Assembly: GCF_011493005.1 (NCBI RefSeq)
Contig: NZ_CP049157.1
Span: 1,798,001 to 1,862,000 of the forward strand
Origin: Caballeronia sp. SBC1
Lineage (GTDB): Bacteria > Pseudomonadota > Gammaproteobacteria > Burkholderiales > Burkholderiaceae
Direction of reading: 5' to 3'
DNA length: 64,000 nt
In this document: piece by piece, positions 16,288-25,181 of the stretch
Numbering within the stretch: the first letter of the stretch is position 1
Layout of the letters: every line of letters starts with the position of its first letter
Notes under the pieces: model-generated
Seen by the model: only the letters and a program-made list of their open reading frames with translations
Databases searched by the model: none
Told to the model about the DNA's origin: nothing
Program-made: the position numbers and the translations under genes

Positions 16288-17752
16288 GGGGCTGCTCCGG
16301 TCCGTAGCGTGAGAGATCCGGTTGCGCGAGTTCGATGTCCAGCAAATCCTGATGGCGGATCAGGTGCAGCGCGCCGGGTTCAGGCAAATCGCGTGCTTTC
16401 ATCTCGAGGATGTTGGCGATGTACTCGCAACTGAAGGCGTGGAACGAGAGCCCATCCTGCAAGGCGCGCGCGAGGGCCTCGATGCCGTAGATCTCGCTCA
16501 GCGCGACGATCTTGCGCATGTGCTGCCGCGCATTGGCACGCCGTTGCTCGAGCCCTTCGTAATAGGCCTGAGCGTGAGGGCCCAGACTCAGGAAGCGCAG
16601 CATCAACCGCTGTTCGCGAGCATTGCGGCGTTGTGCGAGGAGTGCCTTCGGATGCTCGGGGTCCTCGATGTCCTGGCGGCGATCGTAGCTGCGGGCATGT
16701 CGGGCGATCAGCAAGTTGTCGTGGTAAATGCAGACCCGCTCGGGATAGGCTTTGAGCGTCACGCGCTCGCTTGCGTACTGTGCCGGCACGGAATAATGGT
16801 TGGTGTCCAACGCCACGCGAAACTGCTTGGACGCACGTACCGTCACGATGCGTGCAACGTCGTAGGGTAATGGATTGAGCGGTTTCAGATGGGCTTGTTC
16901 GGCGGCGAACAGATCGGCGGGTCGCTGATGCGTCTCACCGTGTATGCGCACATTGGCGATGGTGTCGAGCCAGAGTCGGGCCGCAGGGTTGATCGCGCTG
17001 AACTCGGATAGCTCGAGCCCGTTGAGGAGATTTTTTTTGACGTAACCAACACCGTTTTCCACCCGGCCTTTCTCGTTGCCCTTGCCGACGTTGCAGGCAA
17101 CGATGTCGAAACCCCAGTGCCGCGCCGCATCGAGGTAGCGCGGATTGAACACTGGCGCCTCGCCCGCCAGGCGTTGCAGCACGGCGGACTTCAGATTGTC
17201 CACCATCACCTTCCTCGGGCAACCATGGATGGCTGCGAACGCGTGCTCATGGCACGCAAGGAAGTGCTCCATCGTCTGCGACACGGTGAATTCCACATAC
17301 ATCAGGCGGCTGTAGCACAACACCATGACGAAGAACGACAGTCGCCGCCGAGTCGAGCCGACGCCAATCGAGCCGTATTCGCCCCAGTCGATTTGCGCGC
17401 ACTCGCCGGGGGCGAAGGCGAGCTTGAGGAACGCCTGGCGCCGCGGCGGACGAACCTTGTGCACATAGTCGCGCACGATCGTGTAGCCACCGTCAAAGCC
17501 AACTTCGCGCAAGCGCTGGAAGATCTGCTGCGCGCTGTACGGATGCCCGTCAAGCCAACGCACCACCTGCGCCTTGAACGGATCAAGTCGGCTGGCGCGT
17601 GGGGGCGATTGGCGGGGCCGGTACTGACCGGCCTTGAGCCATTTCGTCACGGTTTGCGGATGCAGCCCGAGCGCGCGCGCCGTTTGCGTAATCGTCAGGT
17701 GCTGCCGATCATGGCAATCGCGGATCTTGCAGTACGCCTCATAGTCAAGCAT
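16265..17752 (-). CDS. istA: IS21-family transposase IstA
   Basis: The chosen start is ATG at 17752 (MLDYEAYCKIRD), overlapping the preceding passenger gene by 8 bases; the frame is open further upstream but would run deep into that gene. The product is 495 aa with an N-terminal helix-turn-helix (LTITQTARALGLHPQTVTKWLK), then the DDE integrase core with catalytic residues in CAQIDWGEYG, KVMVDNLKSAV and NEKGRVENGVGYVK, and a C-terminal domain starting near FRVALDTNHYSVP. It appears intact. Confidence 0.94.
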   Translation of the reverse strand: MLDYEAYCKIRDCHDRQHLTITQTARALGLHPQTVTKWLKAGQYRPRQSPPRASRLDPFKAQVVRWLDGHPYSAQQIFQRLREVGFDGGYTIVRDYVHKVRPPRRQAFLKLAFAPGECAQIDWGEYGSIGVGSTRRRLSFFVMVLCYSRLMYVEFTVSQTMEHFLACHEHAFAAIHGCPRKVMVDNLKSAVLQRLAGEAPVFNPRYLDAARHWGFDIVACNVGKGNEKGRVENGVGYVKKNLLNGLELSEFSAINPAARLWLDTIANVRIHGETHQRPADLFAAEQAHLKPLNPLPYDVARIVTVRASKQFRVALDTNHYSVPAQYASERVTLKAYPERVCIYHDNLLIARHARSYDRRQDIEDPEHPKALLAQRRNAREQRLMLRFLSLGPHAQAYYEGLEQRRANARQHMRKIVALSEIYGIEALARALQDGLSFHAFSCEYIANILEMKARDLPEPGALHLIRHQDLLDIELAQPDLSRYGPEQPHDDESST

Positions 17753-18143
17753 GGCGCTTGCCCAGCGCCGCGTGCAGCCGCTCGAGCTGCGTGGCCACAT
17801 CCGGGTGGCCACGCGGGGACGCTGCCGACTCAGGAGGCGGCGCATCCAGCGCCAGCACCTGATACAGCGGCCTTTGCCAGGCGATCAAGCCAATACGGAT
17901 CAGATCGTTGCGGGCCATCTCCAGACGCGCCGGCGCCATCGACAGGCGATGCACCAGCGACGTGTCCGCGTAATAGCTCAGGCCCTGGGCATCGGCGACA
18001 GTGACCAGAAACAGGTACAGCGCGGCGGCACACGCGTCACAGCGCTCGATATACCGCTCGCGCACCAGCCGGTGATCGACCCAGCTGAAGTGCGCCGGAA
18101 TCTGCCGCATCCGCTCAGGGCAGATGACTCGCTTGATCGGCAT
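17745..18143 (-). CDS. IS21 passenger protein, winged-helix-like, 132 aa
   Basis: It starts MPIKRVICPERMRQIP and has a predicted helix-turn-helix-like centre (AALYLFLVTVADAQGLSYYA, TSLVHRLSMAPARLEMARNDL, IRIGLIAWQRPLYQVLAL) resembling winged-helix replication or regulatory proteins. The tail is proline-rich. It overlaps its neighbours by 29 bases upstream and 8 bases downstream, so it is translated with istA. It lies inside the terminal repeats and target duplications, so it travels with the element. A role in targeting or transposase regulation is inferred only. Confidence 0.75.
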   Translation of the reverse strand: MPIKRVICPERMRQIPAHFSWVDHRLVRERYIERCDACAAALYLFLVTVADAQGLSYYADTSLVHRLSMAPARLEMARNDLIRIGLIAWQRPLYQVLALDAPPPESAASPRGHPDVATQLERLHAALGKRHA

Positions 18144-18615
18144 GCTCGCGCCCCCCGCTCAAGATGTCCTTTCCCAGTTGTAGCAGTCGCCGGGTGCTGC
18201 GCGCGATGTCCTCTTGTAACGCACTGTCGGTTAAATGGGCGATCAGCCCAATCAGCACGGCCGGTTGCGCCGATAAGGCCTCTTGTAACGCCTCGCCCAC
18301 TAAGAATGCGGATTCCTCTTTTATTTCAATGGCTTGCGTGCGGCAGTCATCTTGTAACGCACCGGCCGCTGGTGAGCCTGGATGCCGCCAGTACCCCGGA
18401 TGCTCGCCACGCCAGCGCTGTACTCGCACGACGTTCTCCGCGCCGCGGAAGTAGTCCTGGTTCTCAGGTAGGGAAAGCCACCGGCGTTGACTGGCCGCCT
18501 TGCTCGCCTGACGGCACGCGGCTTGGCAGCAATACCGCTGGTGCCGCACATTGCGCGGATCCGGCCGGAACAACGTCCCGCAACCCAGGCACTTACGCTG
18601 TCTTTGGCGTGTCAT
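18115..18615 (-). CDS. IS21 passenger protein with N-terminal zinc ribbon, 166 aa
   Basis: ATG at 18615 starts MTRQRQRKCLGCGTLFRPDP; the paired cysteines CLGC and RYCCQAACRQASKAASQRRW form a zinc ribbon, followed by YFRGAENVVRVQRWRGEHPGYW-type motifs. The C-terminal half repeats an ALQ(E/D)(D/A) unit three times (about residues 88, 111 and 135), encoded by three copies of CTTGTAACGC in the DNA (18211, 18282, 18350). Zinc-ribbon proteins of this kind are found next to some IS21 transposases. It is the first gene of the four-gene operon. Function unknown; DNA end or target recognition is plausible. Confidence 0.75.
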   Translation of the reverse strand: MTRQRQRKCLGCGTLFRPDPRNVRHQRYCCQAACRQASKAASQRRWLSLPENQDYFRGAENVVRVQRWRGEHPGYWRHPGSPAAGALQDDCRTQAIEIKEESAFLVGEALQEALSAQPAVLIGLIAHLTDSALQEDIARSTRRLLQLGKDILSGGREHADQASHLP

Positions 18616-18848
18616 GGACCGGCCCCTCCCTGGGGCCAGATCATGCGCCGCTGCGCGAGCTAAGCCCACGCAGCGCGCGCGAAGAACAGGCAGGGTCATC
18701 AGCACAGCCAAGGAAAAGACCGACGAAGAAGCGACGAAGAACCGAAGAAAAGCCAGGTTCTAGAGAGATGAATTTGGGCAAGAAAATGCAGGAAGAAAAA
18801 ACACTTTCACGCCGTCAATTTTTGACGACTTTCAGAACGCCGATGACA

Positions 18849-18853
18849 CAAAG
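18849..18853. repeat. Target-site duplication, right copy (CAAAG)
   Basis: CAAAG directly follows the right terminus (...CGATGACA) and matches the left copy. Confidence 0.88.
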
Positions 18854-18988
18854 CCCCGCCTGCTTCTTGGCACGCTTACAGGTCGCCGGTTTAGAGCAGT
18901 ATTTAGCTGGCTTGAACGTGCACGGCGAAGAACCCGGTCCCTACTGATCTAACCGGGTAAGTGCCGGGATCTGCCTTCCGTATCCTGC

Positions 18989-20344
18989 TCAGTACAGTTT
19001 GCTCAACGGATGCGCACGCCGCCGCAACCAATGGCTTGCCGTATCGGACGCCATCCTGGCGAAGCCCGTAAGGGTCATCACGTGCTTGCGATAGATCAGC
19101 TTGTACACAATCGTCGCAAGCCAGCCATCGACGAATATGGGCTGAGCTCGTGGCCCGCTGAGGCTCCCGATCGTTCCTTTGTTGCCGAACCCGACCAGCG
19201 TGCCTGCGTCGCGGTAGGTGAATTCCGGCAGTGCGCGCCCAGTGACACGGCACTTCATTGCGCGCGCGAGGAACTCCGCCTGCTGGTGTGCGACCTGAGC
19301 GCGCGGCGCGAGAAAAGCATCCGCGCTGTGCGACGGACACGCCGCGCAGTCGCCAAGCGCGAAGATGTTCGTATCGGTTGTGGTCTGCAGCGTGCGGTTC
19401 ACGAGCACCTGTGCGCTCCGGTTCACGGCAACGCCATCCAGCGCGCGCAGCACCGGTGGCCCGGCAATACCCGCTGTCCAGATAGCGATGTCGCTCGGTA
19501 GTTGAACGCCGCCGTGCGTGAACACTGCATCTGTGCGCACTTCGGTGACGCGCGTGTCCGTCAGCACCTCGACACCGAGACCGCAGAGCATCTGTTGCGC
19601 GCGATCGGAGATCTCGTTGGACAACGCAGGCAGCACCCGGGCGCTGCTTTCTATCAGCCGGATGCGGAAGTCGCGTACCGGGTCGAGCGCGAACAAGCTG
19701 TAGCGATTGAGCAGCCGCACGGTATCGCGCAGCGCAGCCGCTAGTTCAACCCCCGTTGCGCCGGCACCCACAATGTTGATCGACACGGGCGCGGCCGCTT
19801 GTGCTGCGTTCGCGCGGCGTGCATGGTTCGCGCGAATGCATGCGTCCAGCAGCTTGCGCCTGAACGTTTCCGCATGCGCGACCGATTCGAGCGGCAGCGC
19901 GTGCTCGGCGGCGCCGCACACGCCGAAGAAGTTGGTCACGCTGCCCAGTGCGAGCACCAGGGTATCGAAAGCGAGTTGTCGCGCGGGCAGAATCTCGCGC
20001 CCATTGGCATCGTGCGTCGCGCCGATCATCGCCAGCCGCTCTGCGCGATCGATGCCGGCGAGTTCGCCCTGCTCGAATTCGAAGCCATTGCGTTGTCCCT
20101 GCACCGCATATTGAAGCTGATGCGTGGCCGGGTCGATTTGTCCAGACGCGGCTTCGTGCAGCAGCGGCTTCCAGAAGTGAGTGGGCGAGCGGTCAACGAG
20201 CACGATCTGCGCGTCACCGCCTTTTCCGAGCGTCTCGCCAAGACGTGTTGCCAGCCCAAGACCGCCGACACCGCCCCCGACGATAACGATCCGATGCGGT
20301 CTTTGGCGGTTCGTGCGTGTTGCTGGTCGATCAATTGCGGCCAT
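18989..20344 (-). CDS. ndh: Type II NADH dehydrogenase (NDH-2)
   Basis: ATG at 20344 lies 9 bases after AGGAGG; the longer frame upstream lacks such a site. The 451-aa flavoprotein has the FAD motif IVIVGGGVGGLGLATRL at the N-terminus, the second Rossmann motif INIVGAGATGVELAAAL, and the FAD-contact NIFALGDCAACP near the C-terminus. The basic C-terminal segment (VYKLIYRKHVMTLTGFARM) is the usual amphipathic membrane anchor. NDH-2 oxidises NADH and reduces ubiquinone without proton pumping. It is transcribed divergently from a LysR gene, which probably regulates it. Confidence 0.9.
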   Translation of the reverse strand: MAAIDRPATRTNRQRPHRIVIVGGGVGGLGLATRLGETLGKGGDAQIVLVDRSPTHFWKPLLHEAASGQIDPATHQLQYAVQGQRNGFEFEQGELAGIDRAERLAMIGATHDANGREILPARQLAFDTLVLALGSVTNFFGVCGAAEHALPLESVAHAETFRRKLLDACIRANHARRANAAQAAAPVSINIVGAGATGVELAAALRDTVRLLNRYSLFALDPVRDFRIRLIESSARVLPALSNEISDRAQQMLCGLGVEVLTDTRVTEVRTDAVFTHGGVQLPSDIAIWTAGIAGPPVLRALDGVAVNRSAQVLVNRTLQTTTDTNIFALGDCAACPSHSADAFLAPRAQVAHQQAEFLARAMKCRVTGRALPEFTYRDAGTLVGFGNKGTIGSLSGPRAQPIFVDGWLATIVYKLIYRKHVMTLTGFARMASDTASHWLRRRAHPLSKLY

Positions 20345-20503
20345 GGTGTCTATCCTCCTGAAGCGTTGGGTTGCATCGGACCGTTCTTCCGGACTACCAC
20401 GAACATGCTGATGAGACATTGCGCATGGTCATCAACACATTCTCTGAGGCCGAGTATAGAATCCGCTAAAACCACAGCACAATTTAATGTTTGTACTCAA
20501 TAT

Positions 20504-20519
20504 ATAAGTCATAACTTAT
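20504..20519. promoter_or_regulatory. Inverted repeat at LysR gene start, candidate operator
   Basis: ATAAGT-CATA-ACTTAT is a perfect 6-bp inverted repeat that overlaps the ATG of the LysR gene and lies in the AT-rich divergent promoter region. It fits the T-N11-A style dyads bound by LysR proteins and could mediate autoregulation and control of ndh. Confidence 0.55.
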
Positions 20520-21471
20520 GCTAAAAGCAGCGACTTTCCGCCAGTTGAAAACGCTTCACACCGTGGCGAAGCTGGGCAGCGTGTCACGCGCGGCTGAAGA
20601 ATTGCGTTTGACGCAGCCGGCCGTATCGCTGCAGATTCGCTTGTTGGAGGACGGAGCGGGTGCGCCGTTATTGCAACGGGTCGGTCGGGGAATACAGCTC
20701 ACGGCGGCGGGCGAAATCCTCGCGCGTTATGCGCTTGAAATCCTTGATCTATGGAATGGCGCTGCCGACGACCTGGCCGCGCTGCAGGGAGAGCAGGGCG
20801 GAACGCTGCGCATTGGCGCGATCACCACGGCCGAATATCTGATTCCGCCGTTCCTGGTGCGCTTCACCGAACAGCGGCCGCAGGTGAAGGTGCAGTTGAA
20901 GGTGGGCAATCGTGCGGACATCATTCGGATGCTGGCGACGCATGAGATCGATCTGGCGATAATGGGCAGCGCGCCGCGAGAGTTGCGCACGTCGGCCACG
21001 CCATTCGCGAAACATCCCATGGCGTTTGTCGCTTCGCCGTTGCATCCACTGATGAAAAAAAAGCGCTTGTCCCTCGACGATCTGAAAAGCGCAAATATGT
21101 TCGTGCGTGAACGGGGCTCGGGTACGCGCTCAACTGTCGAAAATCTGTTCAAGCAGGAAGGCCATAAATTGCACATTGGCTCAGAGCTATCGAGTAACGA
21201 AGCGATCAAGCAGCTTGTTGAAGCGGGCCTTGGGATTTCGTTTTTATCGTTGCACGCGTGTTCGCTGGAGTTTCAGGCAGGCTTGCTCGCGTTGCTGCCG
21301 TTGCCAGGCAATCCAATTGAGCGGGACTGGTATGTGATGCATGTCTCCGACAAGCGCTTGCCGCATGTGGCAAGCCTGTTTCGTGATTTTCTCATCGATC
21401 AAGGTATGTCGGGTGCCGTCCCGGTTCCGCTGCCCACGCTTGCCGCGGCTAAGCGTCGGCGGCCCGTTTGA
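20518..21471 (+). CDS. LysR-family regulator, CbbR-like
   Basis: The 317-aa regulator has an N-terminal winged helix (TFRQLKTLHTVAKLGSVSRAAEELRLTQPAVSLQIRLLE) and a LysR substrate-binding fold (GTLRIGAITTAEYLIPPFL, DLAIMGSAPRE, GLGISFLSLHA). The IGAITTAEYLIPPFL and MGSAPRE features resemble CbbR, which controls the Calvin cycle operon, but no cbb gene is present here. It is divergent from ndh with 173 bp between, so redox-linked regulation of NDH-2 is the likely role. There is no good SD before the ATG, which may mean weak or leaderless translation. Confidence 0.85.
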   Translation: MLKAATFRQLKTLHTVAKLGSVSRAAEELRLTQPAVSLQIRLLEDGAGAPLLQRVGRGIQLTAAGEILARYALEILDLWNGAADDLAALQGEQGGTLRIGAITTAEYLIPPFLVRFTEQRPQVKVQLKVGNRADIIRMLATHEIDLAIMGSAPRELRTSATPFAKHPMAFVASPLHPLMKKKRLSLDDLKSANMFVRERGSGTRSTVENLFKQEGHKLHIGSELSSNEAIKQLVEAGLGISFLSLHACSLEFQAGLLALLPLPGNPIERDWYVMHVSDKRLPHVASLFRDFLIDQGMSGAVPVPLPTLAAAKRRRPV

Positions 21472-22174
21472 CGTGTAGGATGTCCCGTTCTGCCAGCTAG
21501 AGCCAGTCAGAGTCAATGGCCGAACGAGTGGCGATGAGCCTGTTGCATTCGTTCGTTTCGCATCTTTAGGCTCCGCCTAATCCTTGCTTGCATACAATCG
21601 AATTCCAGCCAGTTTTTTGTGTCGGCAACCTTCGGTCTACGTCGCGATTGAACACGAGGCAGCACCCGGGAACGACGCGCGGAGTCCTGCTCGTTCCTGC
21701 ATCGAAGCTTGGCTCTTGGAGATGATTATGAACCGCCGGAAAAAGGTTGGTTAAATTTGGCGCTCCGTAGGGTCGTCAGACAGCATTTCCGTAACGCGCG
21801 GCACAGCCTTTGGCCACTGCGCCGCTCCTGCGGAACGGAAATCCGGGCCGAATCAACTAGTGACTCCGTTCTTGCGTCATTGGAATGGTTCGTGGTTTGT
21901 TCTCCTGGATTCTGGGAGCACGCCGTGTTTCAGCCTTTGTGTCCGCCACCATGAAGGATCCGGTCGCGCGCATTTCTGGCGCTGTCCTTGAGCGCATTTG
22001 AGCTCGTGTTTTCATTGCGTGAATGCTGCCGACAAAGATCGATGAGGCGCTACGCCCGTGTCTAGTCCTCCGACGGGGCGCAGTGAACCTTGAACGAGTT
22101 GAGCGAGACTTGGACGCTTTCGTGTGAAAGAGGGTGGCACCCAGTTCGTCTGGCAGCGGTCCATCGCAGCTTCG
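21472..22174. other. Intergenic region, no supported gene
   Basis: Short frames on both strands show no domain and poor starts. There is no obvious hairpin terminator and no remnant I can identify. Confidence 0.45.
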
Positions 22175-23488
22175 TCAATGACCGTGACGCTCGCCGGCGG
22201 GCACCGGTTCATGCTGCTTTGAATGTCGAGCTAGCAGCAATGTCACCACAGCAGACACTGCGAGCGTCGTGCCGACAACATACAGCCCCGCTGAATAGCC
22301 GCCCGTCACGTTCTTCAACCAGCCGATTGCGAAGGGGCCAACGAAACCACCCAGATTTCCTACCGAATTGATCATCGCGATCCCTGCGGCCGCTCCAGCG
22401 CCCGACAAAAACATGCTAGGCATTGCCCAGAGCGGGGCCTTCGCGGCGCTGATACCGATGTTCACGATCACGAGTGCCAGGATGATCACGAAGGCAGTTT
22501 GAGCCTGGCCGGCGAGTACGAAACCGAGGCACGCGACAACACACGGGATGACGACGTGCCAGGTGCGCTCCACGGTGCGGTCTGAATGCTTCGCCCATAA
22601 GATCATGACAATGACCGCGAGGATGCTGGGTACCCCGGCAAGCAAGCCCGTTTCAAAGCTTCCGAAGCCGTATTGGCGAATGATAAGAGGAGCCCAGAGA
22701 CCGAGCGTATAAAGACCGGCCGACGTTCCGAAGTAGATCAATGCAAGCGCCAGAACCCGCGGATCGAGCAATGCGCTCAAGGCGCCAGCGGTGTGACCGG
22801 CATGCGACTGCTTTGCCTCCGACTCGGTCTTAAGCTTGGTGACAAGCCATTCACGTTCATCCGGTTGCAGCCAGTGAGCTTGTTTGGGCGAGTCGGTCAT
22901 GTATTTCAGGACAACGAAGCCGAGGATGATAGCGGGCACAGCTTCTAAGACGTATAGCATTTGCCAGTCAGCAAGACCCCAGATCGGAGGCAGCTTCATG
23001 ATCGCGCCGGACAGTGGTGAACCAATGGCCGTGGAGATCGGCGCAGCGGCCATGAACCATGCTGCCGCCACCGCACGCTGACGCGACGGGAACCACAGGC
23101 TCAGGTACAAGATGATGCCGGGAAAGAAGCCTGCTTCTGCAACGCCCAAGATGAACCGCAAAGCATAGAAGCTGTTCGGACCGACCACGAATGCGGACGC
23201 GCCCGAGACGATGCCCCAGGTGACCATCACGCGGGCGATCCACAGTCGTGCACCGACCTTATTGAGGATGAGATTCGACGGAACCTCACACAGGAAATAG
23301 CCGACGAAGAATAGTCCGCCGCCAAGACCAAACGCCGTTGGAGATAGGCCGATGGCCTTGTTCATGGTCATCGCGGCGAAGCCGACGTTGACGCGGTCAA
23401 GAAAGCTGACGAAATAAAGCAACATGACAAACGGAATAATCCGCAGCATGAGTTTTCGGGAGACCCGGGCTTCGAGATCGGAAATCAT
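22175..23488 (-). CDS. ttuB: MFS transporter, anion:cation symporter family (tartrate uptake)
   Basis: The 437-aa, 12-helix permease starts after GGAGGAGACACA. The N-terminus LMLRIIPFVMLLYFVSFLDRVNVGFAAM and the SLWFPSRQRAVAAAWFMAAAPI segment after helix 4 are hallmarks of the ACS family (TtuB, phthalate and glucarate permeases). A hydrophilic central loop lies at about residues 195-230. It is downstream of ttuC and the ttuD remnant on the same strand, so L-tartrate or a related hydroxy-diacid is the expected substrate. Confidence 0.82.
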   Translation of the reverse strand: MISDLEARVSRKLMLRIIPFVMLLYFVSFLDRVNVGFAAMTMNKAIGLSPTAFGLGGGLFFVGYFLCEVPSNLILNKVGARLWIARVMVTWGIVSGASAFVVGPNSFYALRFILGVAEAGFFPGIILYLSLWFPSRQRAVAAAWFMAAAPISTAIGSPLSGAIMKLPPIWGLADWQMLYVLEAVPAIILGFVVLKYMTDSPKQAHWLQPDEREWLVTKLKTESEAKQSHAGHTAGALSALLDPRVLALALIYFGTSAGLYTLGLWAPLIIRQYGFGSFETGLLAGVPSILAVIVMILWAKHSDRTVERTWHVVIPCVVACLGFVLAGQAQTAFVIILALVIVNIGISAAKAPLWAMPSMFLSGAGAAAGIAMINSVGNLGGFVGPFAIGWLKNVTGGYSAGLYVVGTTLAVSAVVTLLLARHSKQHEPVPAGERHGH

Positions 23489-23575
23489 TGTGTCTCCTCC
23501 TTGGAGGGGTGAGCAGTGCTCTATGGAAAATGCGGCCAGCGGTGCGCGGGCGGTGGCCGCTTCGGCGGCTCTTTG

Positions 23576-23746
23576 TTAGCGCACGATAAGTCGTCCCTTG
23601 GGGCGTGATGGAAGGAATTCGGGTACACGCAACGTTGGCTGTGCAACGGCGATCGCCGCGCTGAACATATCGTTTAGGAGTCCGTCTATCTCGGCAATGG
23701 AATGGTTTTTGTTCGCCGGCGGGGTGGGGGTGTCGGCGCGGTTCAT
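23576..23746 (-). pseudogene. ttuD: Truncated hydroxypyruvate reductase/glycerate kinase (ttuD) N-terminus
   Basis: The 56 residues (from MNRADTPTPPANKNHS) contain IDGLLNDMFSAAIAVAQP and PSRPKGRLIV, matching the start of TtuD-type glycerate 2-kinase/hydroxypyruvate reductase just before its usual GAGKA motif. A stop follows directly (RLIVR*), so about 370 residues are missing. Its position between ttuC and ttuB is where ttuD lies in described tartrate clusters. A deletion that also brought ttuB close is likely. Confidence 0.6.
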
Positions 23747-23974
23747 TGCGGCGCTCGTGGTCCAAGTCGTACGAACTGTGAGCGCGCGGATCGGTTGGAA
23801 CTGGATGGCTGGAACATCTTGTCTCCTGCTTTTGATTGATACGCGGGGCAAACACTTCCCCAGCCGCAGAAAACTGCGGTTTCAATCTCGGACTGCGAGT
23901 TGATTCGGGCCGCCTGACGAGGTCGCTATGCGACACGCATAAGACGCATGCTCAGGGGCCCGGAGTCGGTCTGG

Positions 23975-25072
23975 TTACGCTGCAGCGCTTGCAGGTGCGG
24001 CTGCGCCTTTGTCGAGCAGCGCGCACATGGCCGCCGTGACTTGTGCGGTCGTTGCGGTGCCGCCGAGGTCTCCCGTATGCAGGGACTTGTCCGCAGTCAC
24101 CGCTTCGACCGCCTGCATGACGCGCCTGGCCGCGTCGAATTCCCCGAGATGTTCGAGCAGCATCACGACCGACCAGAAGGTACCGACCGGATTGGCAAGA
24201 CCCTTGCCCATGATGTCGAATGCGGAACCGTGGATTGGCTCGAACATCGACGGATAACGGCGTTCCGGATCGATGTTGCCGGTCGGCGCAATGCCGAGGC
24301 TGCCGGCGAGTGCGGCCGCGAGGTCGCTGAGGATGTCGGCGTGAAGGTTGGTGGCGACGATCGTGTCGAGGGTAGCCGGGCGATTGATCATGCGGGCCGT
24401 CGACGCATCCACCAGTTCCTTGTCCCATTTGACGTCGGGGAATTCCTTCGAGATCTCAAGCGCGATCTCGTCCCACATCACCATGGCGTGTCGTTGTGCG
24501 TTGCTTTTCGTAATCACGGTCAGCAGCTTGCGCGGACGGGATTGCGCAAGGCGGAAAGCAAAACGCATGATCCGCTCGACGCCGGCGCGGGTCATCATCG
24601 ACACGTCCGTTGCGGCCTCGATCGGATGGCCCTGGTGGACGCGGCCGCCCACGCCGGAATATTCGCCTTCCGAGTTTTCGCGGACGATCACCCAGTTCAG
24701 GTCTTCGGGGGCGCAGCGCTTCAACGGGCCATCGATACCCGGCAGGATGCGGGTCGGACGGACGTTCGCGTATTGATCGAAGCCCTGGCAGATCTTCAGG
24801 CGCAGGCCCCACAGCGTGATGTGATCGGGAATGTCCGGATCGCCGGCAGAGCCGAACAGGATGGCGTCCTTGTTGCGGATCGCGTCGAGGCCGTCCTCGG
24901 GCATCATGACGCCGTGTTCGCGGTAGTAGTCGCCGCCCCAGTCAAAGTTTTCAAACTCGAAGGTGAACGACTTCGTGGTCTTGGCAACTGCCTCGAGGAC
25001 CTGAGCACCAGCGGGTACGACTTCCTTGCCAATGCCGTCGCCGGGGATCGTTGCAATGCGGTATGTCTTCAT
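23975..25072 (-). CDS. ttuC: Tartrate dehydrogenase/decarboxylase
   Basis: ATG at 25072 (MKTYRIATIPGDGIGKEVV) follows GGAGACGG; the longer frame upstream has no good SD. At 365 aa it matches TtuC, of the isocitrate/isopropylmalate dehydrogenase family. Seen are the substrate loop NSEGEYSGVGGR, the metal site around DIVATNLHADILSDLAAAL (start TLDT) and the NAD-binding EPIHGSAFDIMGKGLANP. It oxidises L-tartrate to oxaloglycolate, with decarboxylation to glycerate or hydroxypyruvate. It is divergent from a LysR gene and upstream of the ttuD remnant and ttuB. Confidence 0.88.
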   Translation of the reverse strand: MKTYRIATIPGDGIGKEVVPAGAQVLEAVAKTTKSFTFEFENFDWGGDYYREHGVMMPEDGLDAIRNKDAILFGSAGDPDIPDHITLWGLRLKICQGFDQYANVRPTRILPGIDGPLKRCAPEDLNWVIVRENSEGEYSGVGGRVHQGHPIEAATDVSMMTRAGVERIMRFAFRLAQSRPRKLLTVITKSNAQRHAMVMWDEIALEISKEFPDVKWDKELVDASTARMINRPATLDTIVATNLHADILSDLAAALAGSLGIAPTGNIDPERRYPSMFEPIHGSAFDIMGKGLANPVGTFWSVVMLLEHLGEFDAARRVMQAVEAVTADKSLHTGDLGGTATTAQVTAAMCALLDKGAAAPASAAA

Positions 25073-25181
25073 GTTTCCGTCTCCAACCTGTTGTGGGTGT
25101 GAGTGAACTTTACCCTCGCCACTTCGCAAAAAACCGGTGCTAAACTCAAAGCGTTTTTAACTTAAATTCACAAGTGACAAC
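25073..25181. promoter_or_regulatory. Divergent ttuC / LysR promoter region
   Basis: The 109-bp region between ttuC and the LysR gene is AT-enriched (TTTTTAACTTAAATTCA at about 25154-25170) compared with the flanks. The site should hold both promoters and the LysR operator. No long perfect dyad was seen. Confidence 0.4.

Larger units (their letters stand above)
15425..18848 (-). mobile_element. Complete IS21-family element with two passenger genes
   Basis: The left end begins TGTCAGCGGCG and the right end, read inward, begins TGTCATCGGCG (10 of 11 identical). Directly outside both ends is CAAAG (15420-15424 and 18849-18853), a 5-bp target duplication within the 4-8 bp usual for IS21. The 3424-bp unit is longer than standard IS21 members (about 2-2.5 kb) because two extra genes precede istA. 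All four genes run leftward with overlapping ends. The intact termini, duplications and ORFs suggest a recent, potentially active copy. It inserted between the glycine-zipper gene and the NADH dehydrogenase gene and disrupts no coding sequence. Confidence 0.92.

Noticed and set aside
18211..18360. Three spaced CTTGTAACGC copies considered as a CRISPR-like array
   Set aside because: Only 10-bp repeats with about 60-bp spacers inside a coding frame; they encode a protein repeat.
18164..18947. Long + strand frames across the IS21 passenger genes
   Set aside because: Shadows of the leftward genes, which have coupled starts and recognisable motifs.
21709..21954. 81-aa + strand frame
   Set aside because: Arg/Trp-rich composition without motif or good start; likely chance.
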